Origin: Escherichia boydii
GTDB taxonomy: Bacteria > Pseudomonadota > Gammaproteobacteria > Enterobacterales > Enterobacteriaceae
DNA: 64,000 nt
Direction: 5' to 3'
Assembly: GCA_041890495.1 (NCBI GenBank)
Contig: CP169086.1
Span: 1,612,001-1,676,000, forward strand
Part shown: piece by piece, positions 43,487 through 52,628 of the stretch
How positions within the stretch are numbered: position 1 is the stretch's first letter
Layout of the letters: each line of letters opens with the position of its first letter
Notes under the pieces: model-generated
What the model saw: the letters and a program-made list of their open reading frames with translations, nothing else
What the model was told of the DNA's origin: nothing
Databases searched by the model: none
Made by a program: the position numbers and the translations under genes

Positions 43487-44653
43487 TTATTCCGCAGCGC
43501 AGGCGGCTTCTGGCTGCTTACGACCCGACATCATCACCAGCAGCAGGCCGAGCGCGGCAATAATCGCCCCCATCACCGGCACAAAGCTGTACCCCAGTCC
43601 CCCTGAAATCACGGCCCCACCGGCCGCTGCACCGAGCGCATTGCCCAGGTTGAAGGCACCAATATTGACCGAAGATGAGAGGCCCGGCGCTTCATGCGCG
43701 ACGCGCATCACGCGCATCTGCAGCGGCGGCACCACGGCAAAAGTGGCAGCCCCCCAGACGACCATCGCGATCGCGGCCCCGAACTCATTACGCGCCAGCC
43801 ACGGAATGGCAATCATGATGACAATCAGCAGGGTTAAGAAGCCCTTCAGCGTCCCGCTCACGGAACGGTCGGCAAATTTCCCGCCGAGATAGTTGCCGAT
43901 CGAGAAGCCCACGCCAATCAGCACCAGCATCGCGGTGACAAAGAGAGGCGTTGCGTGGGTGATGTCATGCAATACCGGTGAAATATAGGTGTAGAGGGTA
44001 AACATCGCCCCTGCCCCCAGCACGGTGGTGAGCAGCGCGGAGAGCACCTGTGGGCGCATCAGCACCGACAGTTCTTTGCGCACGTCAGGACGTTCCCCCG
44101 CGCTGCCTTTCGGCAGGGAGAAGAACAGCGCCACCATCGCAACCACGCCCAGTCCGGCAGTCGCCAGGAAGGACATACGCCAGCCGATCGCTTCTCCCAG
44201 CCAGGTTGCCGCAGGCACCCCGCCGATATTGGCAATCGTCAGCCCCATGAACATAGTTGCCACGGCGCTCGCCTGCTTATGTTTAGGCACCACGCTGGCA
44301 GCCACGACCGACCCCAGCCCAAAGAACGCGCCGTGGTTAAGGCTGGTCAGAATGCGTGACAGCATCAATGTGGTGTAGTCCGGTGCAATGGCCGAAAGCA
44401 CGTTGCCCAGGGTGAAAATCGCCATCAGGAAAATCAGCGCATTACGGCGCGCGCGGTGCGAAAGTAAAAGCGTCATCAACGGCGCACCGACCATCACGCC
44501 GATGGCGTAGGCGCTGATTAACATCCCTGCCGCAGGGATCGAGACATCTACGCCCCGGGCAATAACGGGCAGTAACCCCATCGGGGAGAATTCAGTGGTG
44601 CCAATCCCAAAAGCGCCAATCGCCAGGGCCAGCAGGGGAAAATTGATTTTCAT
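43487..44653 (-). CDS. ydhP: YdhP, MFS transporter (AraJ/YdhP type)
   Basis: This is a 388-residue, 12-helix major facilitator of the DHA1 family, substrate unknown. The N-terminal GIGTTEFSPMGLLPVIARG is typical of the AraJ/YdhP group. Also visible are the loop SHRARRNALIFLMAIFTLGN and ILTSLNHGAFFGLGSVVA. The C-terminus ends KQPEAACAAE. It converges on sodB. Confidence 0.92.
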   Translation of the reverse strand: MKINFPLLALAIGAFGIGTTEFSPMGLLPVIARGVDVSIPAAGMLISAYAIGVMVGAPLMTLLLSHRARRNALIFLMAIFTLGNVLSAIAPDYTTLMLSRILTSLNHGAFFGLGSVVAASVVPKHKQASAVATMFMGLTIANIGGVPAATWLGEAIGWRMSFLATAGLGVVAMVALFFSLPKGSAGERPDVRKELSVLMRPQVLSALLTTVLGAGAMFTLYTYISPVLHDITHATPLFVTAMLVLIGVGFSIGNYLGGKFADRSVSGTLKGFLTLLIVIMIAIPWLARNEFGAAIAMVVWGAATFAVVPPLQMRVMRVAHEAPGLSSSVNIGAFNLGNALGAAAGGAVISGGLGYSFVPVMGAIIAALGLLLVMMSGRKQPEAACAAE

Positions 44654-44787
44654 GCGTCAACTCCGGATGCCGTGTCATGTGGTGACACAGAACAAAGAAG
44701 CGGAAAGCATGACATCAATCACAAAAAATGAGAAGTTAACAAAATGGCAAAAGATTTTTGCCAGAGAAGTAACAATCGGGACGATCG

Positions 44788-44809
44788 GGAGGGAGAAGGC
44801 TCTCCCTCC
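44788..44809 (-). terminator. Hairpin after ynhF
   Basis: GGAGGGAGA (44788-44796) and TCTCCCTCC (44801-44809) pair around AGGC, just past the ynhF stop. There is no T run, so only a possible terminator. Confidence 0.45.
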
Positions 44810-44816
44810 ACGTAAA

Positions 44817-44906
44817 TCAGTGCAGCGCAGCCGTCAGACCAGCCGCAACAATCAGAGCCAGCACAATAACGGTGGTGAACAGCGAAAACTTCAGATCGGA
44901 ACTCAT
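44817..44906 (-). CDS. ynhF: YnhF, small stress-associated membrane protein
   Basis: This is a 29-residue single-helix membrane peptide. It matches E. coli YnhF (MSTDLKFSLVTTIIVLGLIV type) with several substitutions, ending GLTAALH. AGGAG precedes the ATG. It is too short for usual ORF calling but well supported by synteny between ydhP and purR. Confidence 0.9.
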   Translation of the reverse strand: MSSDLKFSLFTTVIVLALIVAAGLTAALH

Positions 44907-45142
44907 CAATTTTTCTCCTTTTAATCCCCCCACGAAAAGTGAGCTTGCTCATTTTTGCACAGATTACGTTAAAAATCTTCCTGGATTTATAATGATAAGT
45001 GTTTTACCACTTCCCCTTTTCGTCAAGATCGGCCAAAATTCCACGCTTACACTATTTGCGTACTGGCCATTGACCCCTTCCTGACGCTCCGTGTCGTTTT
45101 TCCGGCGTACCGCAACACTTTTGTTGTGCGTAAGGTGTGTAA

Positions 45143-45158
45143 AGGCAAACGTTTACCT
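45143..45158. promoter_or_regulatory. PUR box 1 (PurR operator upstream of purR)
   Basis: AGGCAAACGTTTACCT fits the PurR consensus ANGCAANCGNTTNCNT at every fixed position. It lies 45 bases before the purR start and serves autoregulation. Confidence 0.85.
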
Positions 45159-45202
45159 TGCGATTTTGCAGGAGCTGAAGTTAGGGTCTGGAGTGAAATG
45201 GA

Positions 45203-46228
45203 ATGGCAACAATAAAAGATGTAGCGAAACGAGCAAACGTTTCCACTACAACTGTGTCACACGTGATCAACAAAACACGTTTCGTCGCTGAAGAAACGCG
45301 CAACGCCGTGTGGGCAGCGATTAAAGAATTACACTACTCCCCTAGCGCGGTGGCGCGTAGCCTGAAGGTTAACCACACCAAGTCTATCGGTTTGCTGGCG
45401 ACCAGCAGCGAAGCGGCCTATTTTGCCGAGATCATTGAAGCGGTTGAAAAAAATTGCTTCCAGAAAGGTTACACCCTGATTCTGGGTAATGCGTGGAACA
45501 ATCTTGAGAAACAGCGGGCTTATCTGTCGATGATGGCGCAAAAACGCGTCGATGGTCTGCTGGTGATGTGTTCTGAGTACCCAGAGCCGTTGCTGGCGAT
45601 GCTGGAAGAGTATCGCCATATCCCAATGGTGGTGATGGACTGGGGTGAAGCAAAAGCTGACTTCACCGATGCGGTCATTGATAACGCGTTCGAAGGCGGC
45701 TACATGGCCGGGCGTTATCTGATTGAACGCGGTCACCGCGAAATCGGCGTTATCCCCGGCCCGCTGGAACGTAACACTGGCGCAGGCCGCCTTGCCGGTT
45801 TTATGAAGGCGATGGAAGAAGCAATGATCAAGGTGCCGGAAAGCTGGATTGTGCAGGGTGATTTTGAACCTGAATCCGGTTATCGCGCCATGCAGCAAAT
45901 CCTGTCGCAGCCGCATCGCCCTACTGCCGTCTTCTGTGGTGGCGATATCATGGCAATGGGCGCACTTTGTGCTGCTGATGAAATGGGCCTGCGCGTCCCG
46001 CAGGATGTTTCGCTGATCGGTTATGATAACGTGCGCAACGCCCGCTATTTTACGCCGGCGCTGACCACGATCCATCAGCCAAAAGACTCGCTGGGTGAAA
46101 CAGCGTTCAACATGCTGTTGGATCGTATCGTCAACAAACGTGAAGAACCGCAGTCCATTGAAGTGCATCCGCGCTTGATTGAACGCCGCTCCGTGGCTGA
46201 CGGCCCGTTCCGCGACTATCGTCGTTAA
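45203..46228 (+). CDS. purR: PurR, purine repressor
   Basis: PurR is the LacI-family repressor that binds DNA with hypoxanthine or guanine and controls de novo nucleotide synthesis. The 341 residues start [21 protein letters not shown] with the helix-turn-helix and hinge ([11 protein letters not shown]). The PBP-like corepressor domain follows. Identical to E. coli as far as I recall. The 3' end overlaps the convergent punR by four bases. Confidence 0.97.
45231..45246. promoter_or_regulatory. PUR box 2 inside purR
   Basis: GAGCAAACGTTTCCAC, within the first codons of purR, matches the known second operator of E. coli purR, which contributes to autoregulation. Confidence 0.7.
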
Positions 46229-47157
46229 TCACCCGTTGCGGGAGTCTCTTCCGGCTCCCGCAGCCACTCCTTATTCAGCGTCTCACTATCGCCGAGATAC
46301 TCAAGCAACCAGGTTAACGCAGGCGACATATCATTTTGCTGCCATGTCAGACAACATGCCGAATCCGGAAAGGGGTTTTCCAGTTCTAATGCTACCCACT
46401 TCCCCTCATTAAGCCACGGTTTGGCGAAATGTGTTGGCACCATCCCTATGCATAATCCTGCCGAGATACAGGTTGCCGATGATTCCCAGTCAGGCACGAC
46501 AAGTCTTTTTTGGTTATCCAGCAACCAGGTAATACGCTTAGGTAGCGTTCGCGAGGTGTCTTCGCGCACCAACGACGGCCAGTTGCGCAACGTATCATCG
46601 CTGAATGGGCCATCCATCAACGCCAGCGGGTGGTGGCTGGCAACAACGCAACTCCAGCTTAGCATCCCCATATCCCGGAAGGCATAACGACCGCCTACCG
46701 GAATCGCGCGTGTTGCGCCAATCGCCAGTTCCACGCGCCCGTCGGAAAGCGCATCCCAGACACCGTTGAACACTTCCTGAAAGACAAGAAGTTCGACATC
46801 ATCAAAATGGCGATAAAAATCAACGATCATCTGCCGTGTACGTTCTGGCCTGACAATATTATCCACTGCGATAGCTAACTGACCGCGCCAGCCGTTCGCT
46901 ATCTGCTGACATTGCTGGCGGGTGATCTGCATTTTTTTGACAACAGAGCGCCCTTCTTTGAGAAACCACGCTCCAGCAGCGGTCAGCTCCACATCACGGT
47001 GCCGTCGTTCAAAGAGCGGCACCGCCAGCCACTCTTCCAGCTGACGCACGGTATAGCTGACCGCAGAAGGAACGCGATGCAGCTCCTGTGCCGCAGCGCT
47101 AAAACTACCATTACGCGCTACCGCATCAACAACTTCGAGTGAATATTCTGACCACAT
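46225..47157 (-). CDS. punR: PunR (YdhB), LysR-family activator of punC
   Basis: PunR is a LysR-type regulator linked in E. coli to activation of the purine nucleoside exporter gene punC. The 310-residue product starts [20 protein letters not shown], with a winged helix in the first 60 residues and an effector domain after. A long in-frame extension to 47277 is not part of the gene. It diverges from punC and differs from E. coli by a single residue I noticed (L in NQKRLVV). Confidence 0.93.
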
Positions 47158-47271
47158 AGTCTGCCTACAAAATTTTTGAAACCAGTCATCAAATATTACC
47201 GTTTCACAAGCGGCTTTGCACTCCCTACACTCAGCGCCAATGTATACCTGCCTCCTCAGGAGAATAAAATA

Positions 47272-48489
47272 ATGCAACCCAGGAACGGTTTTTTAGTCTG
47301 GCTCGGCGGCTTAAGCGTGCTGGGCTTTTTGGCCACCGATATGTACCTGCCGGCGTTTGCCGCCATGCAGGAAGATTTGCAAACCCCTGCTGCCGCCATC
47401 AGCGCCAGCCTGAGTTTATTCCTCGCCGGCTTTGCTTTCGCGCAGCTGCTGTGGGGACCGCTCTCGGATCGCTTTGGTCGTAAACCGGTGCTGTTGCTGG
47501 GCCTGGCCATTTTTGCCGCGGGCTGCCTGGGAATGCTGTGGGTACGCGATGCCACCTGGCTGCTGGTCCTGCGCTTTATTCAGGCCGTGGGCGTCTGTGC
47601 CGCGGCCGTGACCTGGCAGGCGCTGGTCACCGACTATTATCCGGCTAACCGCACTAACCGTATTTTCGCCACTATTATGCCGCTGGTGGGTCTCTCACCT
47701 GCCCTCGCCCCGCTGCTGGGCAGCTGGATCCTCGCGCATTTCGACTGGCAGGCCATCTTCGCCACGCTGTTTGCCATTACCCTGGTACTGATGCTGCCTG
47801 CGTTTGCCCTCAAGCCCGCGCATAAAAAAGAGGCGCATGCCGATGCGAAGCCCATTACCTTCACTTCCCTGCTCAGCACTAAAGCTTATCGCGGTAATGT
47901 CCTGATCTATGCCGCCTGCTCGGCAAGCTTCTTCGCGTGGCTCACCGGTTCGCCGTTCATTCTGCACGATATGGGCTACAGCCCGGCAGCCATCGGCCTG
48001 AGCTATGTCCCGCAGACTAATCGCGTTTCTGATTGGTGGTTATGGCTGTCGCGCCGCACTGCAGAAATGGCAAGGCAAGCAGTTATTACCGTGGTTGCTG
48101 GTGCTGTTTGCTGTCAGCGTCATTGCGACCTGGGCTGCAGGCTTCATTAGCCATGTGTCGCTGGTCGAAATCCTGATCCCATTCTGTGTGATGGCGGAGT
48201 GCCAATGGCGCGATCTACCCTATTGTTGTCGCCCAGGCGCTGCGTCCCTTCCCACACGCAACTGGTCGCGCCGCAGCTTTGCAGAACACTCTACAACTGG
48301 GTCTGTGCTTCCTCGCAAGTCTGGGAGTTTCCTGGCTGATCAGTATCAGCACGCCATTGCTCACCACCACCAGCGTGATGTTATCAACAGTAGTGCTGGT
48401 CGCGCTGGGGTTACATGATGCAACGTTGTGAAGAAGTTGGCTGCCAGAATCATGGCAATGCCGAAGTCGCTCATAGCGAATCACACTGA
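47272..48489 (+). pseudogene. punC: PunC (YdhC) purine nucleoside exporter, chimeric and frameshifted
   Basis: PunC is a 12-helix MFS exporter of about 403 residues. From ATG 47272 to about 48003 the protein is Enterobacter-like (MQPRNGFLVWLGGLSVLGFL through GLSYVPQT). From there the DNA follows the E. coli gene, but an extra A at about 48018 (ACTAATCGCG for ACTATCGCG) breaks the frame. More changes follow at about 48199 (GGAGTGCC for GATTGCC) and an extra G at about 48410. The E. coli C-terminus [13 protein letters not shown] and stop are readable at 48448-48489. The gene is a two-species fusion. Confidence 0.82.
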
Positions 48490-48780
48490 TCTATATCGAT
48501 ATACTTATACGTAGGCTGCTAACAAAATTTTGTTGTTATGATTGAAATTAGCGGCCTATACTAATTTCGAGTTGTTAAAGCTACGATAAATATTATGTTT
48601 TTACGGGGACAGGATCGCTCCCGACTCACTATGGATGGTCATTTCGGCAAGGGTTCCTCCTTTCCCTCTGTTCTACGTCGGATTATAGACTCGCGGTTTT
48701 TTCTGCGAGATTTCTCACAAAGCCCAAAAAGCGTCTACGCTGTTTTAAGGTTCTGATCACCGACCAGTGATGGAGAAACT
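48490..48780. promoter_or_regulatory. cfa: cfa upstream region and long leader
   Basis: The 291 bases hold no ORF. In E. coli, cfa has a distal sigma-70 promoter giving a long leader and a proximal sigma-S promoter. The small RNA RydC stabilises the long form. A TATACT and a TACGCTG-type element can be seen at about 48556 and 48737, but I did not verify start sites. Confidence 0.45.
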
Positions 48781-49928
48781 ATGAGTTCATCGTGTATAGA
48801 AGAAGTCAGCGTACCGGATGACAACTGGTACCGTATCGCCAACGAATTACTTAGCCGTGCCGGTATAGCCATTAACGGTTCTGCCCCGGCGGATATTCGT
48901 GTGAAAAACCCCGATTTTTTTAAACGCGTTCTGCAAGAAGGCTCTTTGGGGTTAGGCGAAAGTTATATGGATGGCTGGTGGGAATGTGACCGACTGGATA
49001 TGTTTTTTAGCAAAGTCTTACGCGCAGGTCTCGAGAACCAACTCCCCCATCATTTCAAAGACACGCTGCGTATTGCCGGCGCTCGTCTCTTCAATCTGCA
49101 GAGTAAAAAACGTGCCTGGATAGTCGGCAAAGAGCATTACGATTTGGGTAATGACTTGTTCAGCCGCATGCTTGATCCCTTCATGCAATATTCCTGCGCT
49201 TACTGGAAAGATGCCGATAATCTGGAATCTGCCCAGCAGGCGAAGCTCAAAATGATTTGTGAAAAATTGCAGTTAAAACCAGGGATGCGCGTACTGGATA
49301 TTGGCTGCGGCTGGGGCGGACTGGCACACTACATGGCATCTAATTATGACGTAAGCGTGGTGGGCGTCACCATTTCTGCCGAACAGCAAAAAATGGCTCA
49401 GGAACGCTGTGAAGGCCTGGATGTCACCATTTTGCTGCAAGATTATCGTGACCTGAACGACCAGTTTGATCGTATTGTTTCTGTGGGGATGTTCGAGCAC
49501 GTCGGACCGAAAAATTACGATACCTATTTTGCGGTGGTGGATCGTAATTTGAAACCGGAAGGCATATTCCTGCTCCATACTATCGGTTCGAAAAAACCGA
49601 TCTGAATGTTGATCCCTGGATTAACAAATATATTTTTCCAAACGGTTGCCTGCCCTCTGTACGCCAGATTGCTCAATCCAGCGAACCCCACTTTGTGATG
49701 GAAGACTGGCATAACTTCGGTGCTGATTACGATACTACGTTGATGGCGTGGTATGAACGATTCCTCGCCGCATGGCCAGAAATTGCGGATAACTACAGTG
49801 AACGCTTTAAACGAATGTTTACCTATTATCTGAATGCCTGTGCAGGTGCTTTCCGCGCCCGTGATATTCAGCTCTGGCAGGTCGTGTTCTCACGCGGTGT
49901 TGAAAACGGCCTTCGAGTCGCTCGCTAA
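48781..49928 (+). pseudogene. cfa: Cyclopropane fatty-acid synthase Cfa, one-base deletion
   Basis: Cfa transfers a methylene from S-adenosylmethionine to unsaturated membrane phospholipids on entry to stationary phase. Up to HTIGSKK the product is E. coli Cfa, including the SAM-binding VLDIGCGWGGLAHYMA. At about 49590 a run of seven A in E. coli (TCGAAAAAAACCG) is six here, giving a stop at 49605. The remaining 108 residues continue in another frame to the normal end ENGLRVAR at 49928. A single homopolymer deletion, most simply a sequence error. Confidence 0.88.
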
Positions 49929-49939
49929 AGGCTATTCTA

Positions 49940-49963
49940 TCGCCCCCTCTCCGGGGGCGATTT
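49940..49963. terminator. Hairpin between cfa and ribC
   Basis: TCGCCCCC (49940-49947) and GGGGGCGA (49953-49960) pair around TCTCC, then TTTC. It lies between convergent genes. Confidence 0.75.
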
Positions 49964-49967
49964 CAGA

Positions 49968-50609
49968 TCAGGCTTCTGTACCTGGTTGATTCATGGCATT
50001 TTCTCGTGCCGCCAGCACACGTTCTACCGTATCTACCACTGCCTGAGTTTGTGGATCAATTTCAATGTTGACGCGTGCGCCGAGTTTTTTCTTCCCAAGA
50101 GTCGTGCGTTCCAGAGTTTCCGGAATTAAATGGACGCAAAAACGCGTTGGCGTGACTTCGCCGACGGTCAGGCTAATACCGTCGATGCCAATAAATCCTT
50201 TGTACAGAATATATTTCATCAACTGACTATCCTGGACTTTAAACCAGATCTGGCGATTATTTTCTGAGGTTAATATTTTCGCCACTTCAGCAGTGGTCAT
50301 AATATGACCTGACATTAAGTGTCCGCCAATTTCATCACTGAATTTCGCCGCACGCTCAACGTTTACCCAATCCCCCACTTTTAAATCGCCAAGATTGGTA
50401 ATGCGTAACGTTTCTTTCATCAGGTCAAAACTGACATGGTTGCCGTTAATTTCCGTCACGGTCAGGCAGCAACCGTTATGCGCCACGGAAGCACCGGTTT
50501 CCAGGCCGTCCAGCATGTGGTCGGGTAACTCCACCACATGCGTACGAAAATTTGGTTTCTCGTCAATCGACACCAGTTTTGCGGTGCCCTGTACAATCCC
50601 CGTAAACAT
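49968..50609 (-). CDS. ribC: Riboflavin synthase alpha chain
   Basis: RibC (also called RibE) dismutates two lumazines to riboflavin, the last step of the pathway. The 213 residues form two similar lumazine-binding barrels: MFTGIVQGTAKLVSIDEKP and the second beginning near NIWFKVQ-like IWFKVQDSQLMKYILYKG. Both NGCCLTV and GIDGISLTV motifs are present. E. coli-like and intact. Divergent from mdtK. Confidence 0.96.
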   Translation of the reverse strand: MFTGIVQGTAKLVSIDEKPNFRTHVVELPDHMLDGLETGASVAHNGCCLTVTEINGNHVSFDLMKETLRITNLGDLKVGDWVNVERAAKFSDEIGGHLMSGHIMTTAEVAKILTSENNRQIWFKVQDSQLMKYILYKGFIGIDGISLTVGEVTPTRFCVHLIPETLERTTLGKKKLGARVNIEIDPQTQAVVDTVERVLAARENAMNQPGTEA

Positions 50610-50765
50610 ACTTACAACTCCTGAAATCAGTTAAGACATTCTGTTCAGCACAATAGCAGGTGGAAAACGCCCTTACCAGTGAAGGGGTAAGAATGGCTAT
50701 TTTTTCACTGGAGAATTAATAAATCCTCGCTACAATAGACTGAATTTCCCCTGCTTCTTCTTTTT

Positions 50766-50788
50766 GCTGCCCATTCAGGCGGCTTTTT
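50766..50788 (+). terminator. Terminator-like hairpin in the mdtK leader
   Basis: GCTGCC (50766-50771) pairs with GGCGGC (50778-50783), one G-T pair, then TTTTT. It lies 35 bases before the mdtK start, within the probable leader, so it could attenuate mdtK. I recognise no riboswitch class around it. Confidence 0.5.
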
Positions 50789-50823
50789 AGTCTCTCATAT
50801 AACTACAAATAAAAGGTGTTCAC

Positions 50824-52200
50824 GTGCAGAAGTATATCAGTGAAGCGCGTCTGTTATTAGCATTAGCAATCCCGGTGATTCTCGCGCAAATCGCCCAAAC
50901 TGCGATGGGTTTTGTCGATACCGTGATGGCGGGCGGCTACAGTGCCACCGACATGGCGGCGGTCGCTATCGGTACTTCTATCTGGCTTCCGGCGATCCTC
51001 TTTGGTCACGGACTGCTGCTGGCATTAACGCCGGTTATCGCGCAATTAAATGGTTCCGGTCGACGTGAGCGCATTGCGCATCAGGTGCGACAAGGTTTCT
51101 GGCTGGCAGGTTTTGTTTCCGTTCTCATTATGCTGGTGCTGTGGAATGCAGGTTACATTATCCGCTCCATGGAAAACATCGATCCGGCTCTGGCGGACAA
51201 AGCCGTGGGTTATCTGCGTGCGTTGCTGTGGGGCGCGCCAGGCTATCTTTTCTTCCAGGTTGCCCGTAACCAATGTGAAGGTCTGGCAAAAACCAAGCCG
51301 GGTATGGTAATGGGCTTTATCGGCCTGCTGGTGAACATTCCGGTGAACTATATCTTTATTTATGGTCATTTCGGTATGCCTGAGCTCGGTGGCGTTGGTT
51401 GTGGCGTGGCTACTGCGGCGGTGTATTGGGTCATGTTCCTTGCCATGGTTTCTTACATTAAACGCGCCCGCTCCATGCGCGATATCCGTAACGAAAAAAG
51501 GCACTGCGAAACCCGATCCTGCGGTTATGAAACGACTGATTCAACTCGGATTTGCCGATTGCGCTGGCACTGTTCTTTGAAGTGACACTGTTTGCCGTCG
51601 TGGCTCTGTTAGTGTCTCCGCTCGGTATTGTTGATGTCGCAGGACACCAGATTGCCCTGAACTTTAGTTCACTGATGTTTGTGCTTCCAATGTCGCTGGC
51701 GGCAGCGGGTAACTATCCGCGTAGGTTATCGTCTGGGTCAGGGCTCAACGCTGGATGCGCAAACCGCGGCGCGGACCGGGCTGGGCGTCGGCGTCTGCAT
51801 GGCCATTTGCACGGCGCTTTTTACCGTTGCGCTGCGCGAGCAGATTGCCCTGCTCTATAACGACAATCCGGAAGTCGTCATGCTGGCATCGCACCTGATG
51901 CTGTTGGCCGCGATTTACCAGATTTCGGACTCCATCCAGGTGATTGGCAGCGGCGTGCTGCGCGGCTATAAAGACACGCGCTCCATCTTCTTTATCACCT
52001 TCATCGCCTACTGGGTGCTGGGTCTGCCGTGTGGTTATATTCTGGCCCTGACCGACCTGGTGGTTGACCGCATGGGGCCGGCGGGGTTCTGGATGGGCTT
52101 TATCATCGGCCTGACGTCGGCGGCGATTATGATGATGATGCGTATGCGCTTCCTGCAGCGCCAGCCATCAACGATCATTTTGCAACGCGCTGCCCGTTAA
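50824..52200 (+). pseudogene. mdtK: MdtK (NorM) MATE multidrug efflux pump, chimeric with three insertions
   Basis: MdtK is a 12-helix sodium/proton-driven MATE exporter of norfloxacin and other cations, 457 residues in E. coli. The first 225 or so residues match E. coli. Single-base insertions lie at about 51497 (an extra A after GAAAAA), about 51553 (GGATTTGCC for GGATTGCC) and about 51706 (GCGGGTAAC for GCGGTAAC). Three insertions restore the frame, so every part is readable. After about 51785 the protein becomes Enterobacter-like (GVCMAICTALFTVALREQ). GTG start. Chimeric, and probably intact in the real cell. Confidence 0.85.
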
Positions 52201-52296
52201 ATACGCAGTAGCCGCCACCCGGCGGCTACTTTCTCTTCACTTTGCGCGGTAATACAGCAATCGCGTGAAATCAGAGAGAAAATTACGTTTTGCCTC

Positions 52297-52325
52297 TTGC
52301 CACCTTCCCACTCTGCCGCTAATAT
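52297..52325 (+). promoter_or_regulatory. Promoter of the tRNA-Val pair
   Basis: TTGCCA (52297-52302) and TAATAT (52320-52325) are spaced by 17 bases. The -10 box lies 26 bases before the first tRNA. Confidence 0.7.
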
Positions 52326-52351
52326 TCGTCCCCGTTGTCACCTACAACGTT

Positions 52352-52428
52352 GCGTTCATAGCTCAGTTGGTTAGAGCACCACCTTGACATGGTGGGGGTC
52401 GTTGGTTCGAGTCCAATTGAACGCACCA
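52352..52428 (+). tRNA. valV: tRNA-Val (GAC), first copy
   Basis: 77 bases fold as a standard cloverleaf: acceptor GCGTTCA/TGAACGC, D loop with AGCTCAGTTGGTTAGAGC, anticodon loop with GAC in TTGACAT, and T arm GTTCGAGTC. The encoded CCA is present. It matches E. coli valV by position after mdtK. Confidence 0.95.
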
Positions 52429-52432
52429 TCCT

Positions 52433-52509
52433 GCGTCCGTAGCTCAGTTGGTTAGAGCACCACCTTGACATGGTGGGGGTCGGTGGTTCGAGTCCACTCG
52501 GACGCACCA
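52433..52509 (+). tRNA. valW: tRNA-Val (GAC), second copy
   Basis: A second 77-base tRNA-Val with the same anticodon, four bases after the first. The acceptor (GCGTCCG/CGGACGC) and T stem differ from the first copy; D and anticodon arms are identical. CCA is encoded. Confidence 0.95.
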
Positions 52510-52529
52510 TTTCAGTCCTGAAATGGTGC
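52504..52529 (+). terminator. Inverted repeat overlapping the valW 3' end
   Basis: GCACCATTTCA (52504-52514) and TGAAATGGTGC (52519-52529) form a perfect 11-pair stem around GTCC. Six bases of the stem are the tRNA 3' end including CCA. No T run follows. Confidence 0.55.
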
Positions 52530-52628
52530 AAATTCTCCTCTGATAGCCTGAATTTTCTTAATCCTTTATTTTCATCATTATTCTCCTGCTACGCTTTTCC
52601 TATGGAAAAAAACACAGGAAACATGTCG

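Larger units (their letters stand above)
45100..47260. other. E. coli-like tract 5 (purR, punR)
   Basis: PurR reads as E. coli PurR at every position I can recall, and PunR with one substitution. ynhF to the left and the 5' two-thirds of punC to the right are Enterobacter-like. No frameshifts in this tract. Edges are estimates. Confidence 0.75.
48005..51785. other. E. coli-like tract 6 (punC 3' part, cfa, ribC, mdtK 5' part)
   Basis: DNA and proteins follow E. coli from inside punC to inside mdtK. Seven single-base frame errors are spread over its punC, cfa and mdtK parts; ribC in the middle is intact. Both edges fall in conserved stretches of transporter genes. Confidence 0.75.

Noticed and set aside
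45329..46168. 279-codon minus-strand ORF in purR
   Set aside because: Shadow of purR; no recognisable protein.
50610..50823. FMN riboswitch between ribC and mdtK
   Set aside because: The conserved FMN aptamer core is not visible; the enterobacterial one belongs to ribB.
52352..52509. Recent tandem duplication marking an integration hotspot
   Set aside because: The paired tRNA-Val genes match the ancestral valV-valW pair of E. coli; no integrase or prophage genes follow.
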